5,707 nt of DNA from Hyphomicrobiales bacterium (lineage in GTDB: Bacteria > Pseudomonadota > Alphaproteobacteria > Rhizobiales > Aestuariivirgaceae): contig JAAURV010000214.1 of NCBI GenBank assembly GCA_012032065.1, forward strand, positions 1 through 5,707, in the 5' to 3' direction. The position numbers and the translations under genes are program-made. Below the pieces are notes generated by a model. It worked only from the letters and a program-made list of their open reading frames with translations. It was not told the origin of the DNA and ran no database searches. Below, one piece after another: positions 4,604 through 5,707 of the stretch (its first letter is position 1; each line of letters starts with the position of its first letter).

Positions 4604-5707
4604 ACACCCGAGAAGGCTTGCAGCACATATTGCAGATTGGATTCGGCGATCTGCTGGGCATGAGCCGAGCGATCCATGCCCCAGCGCAGAAGGTGACAGC
4701 CGCTCGCCGTGTCGCGAGAGATCACGCGGGTAAAGTCGGCGGACCCCGACACCAGATCGACCAACCCCGGTCCCACTGGAAGTCCGAACAAGCGCTCAAG
4801 GCAGGAACCGTTTGACGCCGCGTCGACAACGATCGTGCGCTTTCCGGTGTTCGACGTTGTGCGTACAAGCGCGGTCGTCACGACGGCCGCATCGGCGAAA
4901 TTGCCGCCGAGGCTGGTTATGCCGATCACTTTTGCGCCGTAGGATTTCTGTGCGGCATTGAACCAAGTTAAGAGCCGGTTCGCGGCGGCGGAGACCTCGG
5001 CACTGTAAACGGCTGGCCCCGCAACTGCTTCCGAGGCAATCGAGGGCATCACGGCAACCGGCAGCACGGCGTCGGCCACACCAGCGGCTGGTGGCGTATG
5101 CTGCTGTCTCTGCGGCGGTGGACTTTGCGGCGGAGCGGCAGGCCTAGCGGGCATCGCCACGGCGGCGTGCCGCACGGGCGCGGGCGGCGGCGGTTCGTGG
5201 ACAACTGACGGAACCTGCGGTTTCGGCATCGCGTCAGCCATGGGCAGCCGGTTCAAGCTTTGTGCCGCCGACATGATCTCGAACAGGAAAGCAAGGCCGA
5301 GGCCCAGAGCCAACCCCGCGATCGAAGTCAAGCCGACCGTCGGGCCAATCTTTGGGAATGAAGGAGACGTGGGAACGCCCGCCTGCTGGATGATACGCGC
5401 CATGCCCGGTTGGGCCGAGACTTCCTGTCTGGCGCTGGCATCGGCATAACGATTCAAAAGCGACTCGAGCAGCGCGCGGTCGGCAGCCGCGTCGCGTTCG
5501 AGCGCCTTGAGCTTGACCTCATCGAGATTGGCGGTGGTTTCGCGCGATTTCAGTTCTTCCAGACTCGACCGCAACGACTCCTCGCGCGCGGCGGCGATGT
5601 TCGCTTGTTCCTCAAGGCCATCGACGATTTTCAGGGCTTCGCCTCTGATCTGGCGGTCCACGTTGGTCAGCTCGTTCTGGGCCGCGACCATTTTCGGATG
5701 GTTCGGC
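4396..5707 (-). CDS. Wzz/GNVR polysaccharide co-polymerase with degenerate BY-kinase domain, N-terminus off window
   Basis: The frame is open through the right edge; HPKMVAAQNEL at the edge is typical mid-protein sequence for this family, so Met at 5691 is probably not the start. Numbered from that Met: a coiled coil (about 1-90); LKALERDAAADRALLESLLN (62-80) and ARIIQQAGVPTSPSFPK (98-114), typical of the segment before the second membrane helix; a transmembrane helix (119-139); a proline-rich linker (156-203); and an ATPase-like domain (about 250-425). Its landmarks are IGITSLGGNFADAAV at the Walker A position, RTIVVDAASNGSCLERLFGL (285-304) at Walker A' with Asp290, and VYDLTVMHCGEAS at Walker B. 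Walker A lacks the GK[ST] core, Walker B lacks the usual DTPP-like end, and there is no C-terminal tyrosine cluster. Likely role: controlling polysaccharide chain length or export at the inner membrane, without kinase activity. Confidence 0.8.
   Translation of the reverse strand, partial: PNHPKMVAAQNELTNVDRQIRGEALKIVDGLEEQANIAAAREESLRSSLEELKSRETTANLDEVKLKALERDAAADRALLESLLNRYADASARQEVSAQPGMARIIQQAGVPTSPSFPKIGPTVGLTSIAGLALGLGLAFLFEIMSAAQSLNRLPMADAMPKPQVPSVVHEPPPPAPVRHAAVAMPARPAAPPQSPPPQRQQHTPPAAGVADAVLPVAVMPSIASEAVAGPAVYSAEVSAAANRLLTWFNAAQKSYGAKVIGITSLGGNFADAAVVTTALVRTTSNTGKRTIVVDAASNGSCLERLFGLPVGPGLVDLVSGSADFTRVISRDTASGCHLLRWGMDRSAHAQQIAESNLQYVLQAFSGVYDLTVMHCGEASSRAPELLTKCDAVLLLSPGHRKRDAAIAVNMLQSSGVELVQVVRLDPPALPRAANG

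Overview
The window looks like a piece of a GC-rich alphaproteobacterial chromosome, most likely Hyphomicrobiales (Rhizobiales) or a close relative. The main reasons are a Cox15-type heme A synthase, a DUF2842 protein (a family I know essentially from Alphaproteobacteria), and a set of neighbours (enoyl-CoA hydratase, CoA-binding protein, O-acetylhomoserine sulfhydrylase, heme A synthase, DUF2842) that I recall as common in that order. The taxon is inferred from protein families only.

Layout. Positions 1-2911 hold four rightward genes: the 3' part of an enoyl-CoA hydratase, a YccU-like CoA-binding protein 7 bp downstream, a cytochrome b561, and an O-acetylhomoserine sulfhydrylase (metY) that appears to have its own short promoter region. 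metY meets the leftward heme A synthase gene (ctaA/COX15) tail to tail, with a 32 bp overlap. From the ctaA start (3910) to the DUF2842 start (4181) lies a 270 bp divergent intergenic region with two strong stem-loops. DUF2842 then runs into the 3' end of a leftward gene that leaves the window on the right. That gene encodes a GNVR/Wzz-type polysaccharide co-polymerase fused to a BY-kinase-like domain whose Walker A motif is degenerate.

How the genes fit together. Cytochrome b561 and heme A synthase are both membrane heme proteins; the second supplies heme A to cytochrome oxidase. MetY belongs to methionine/homocysteine synthesis. The last gene belongs to surface polysaccharide export and is probably the end of a separate locus. 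I see no single new multi-gene system here.

The most striking feature is a scatter of single-base indels. There are up to three in the first 142 bases (enoyl-CoA hydratase), one in metY near 2649, one in ctaA at a four-base homopolymer (3548-3551), and probably one at the end of DUF2842. In the two clearest cases (metY and ctaA), adding one base restores a full-length protein with every expected motif. That pattern looks more like unpolished sequence than gene decay, but the sequence alone cannot settle it. The two intergenic stem-loops and the degenerate BY-kinase domain are the items most worth a biological second look.
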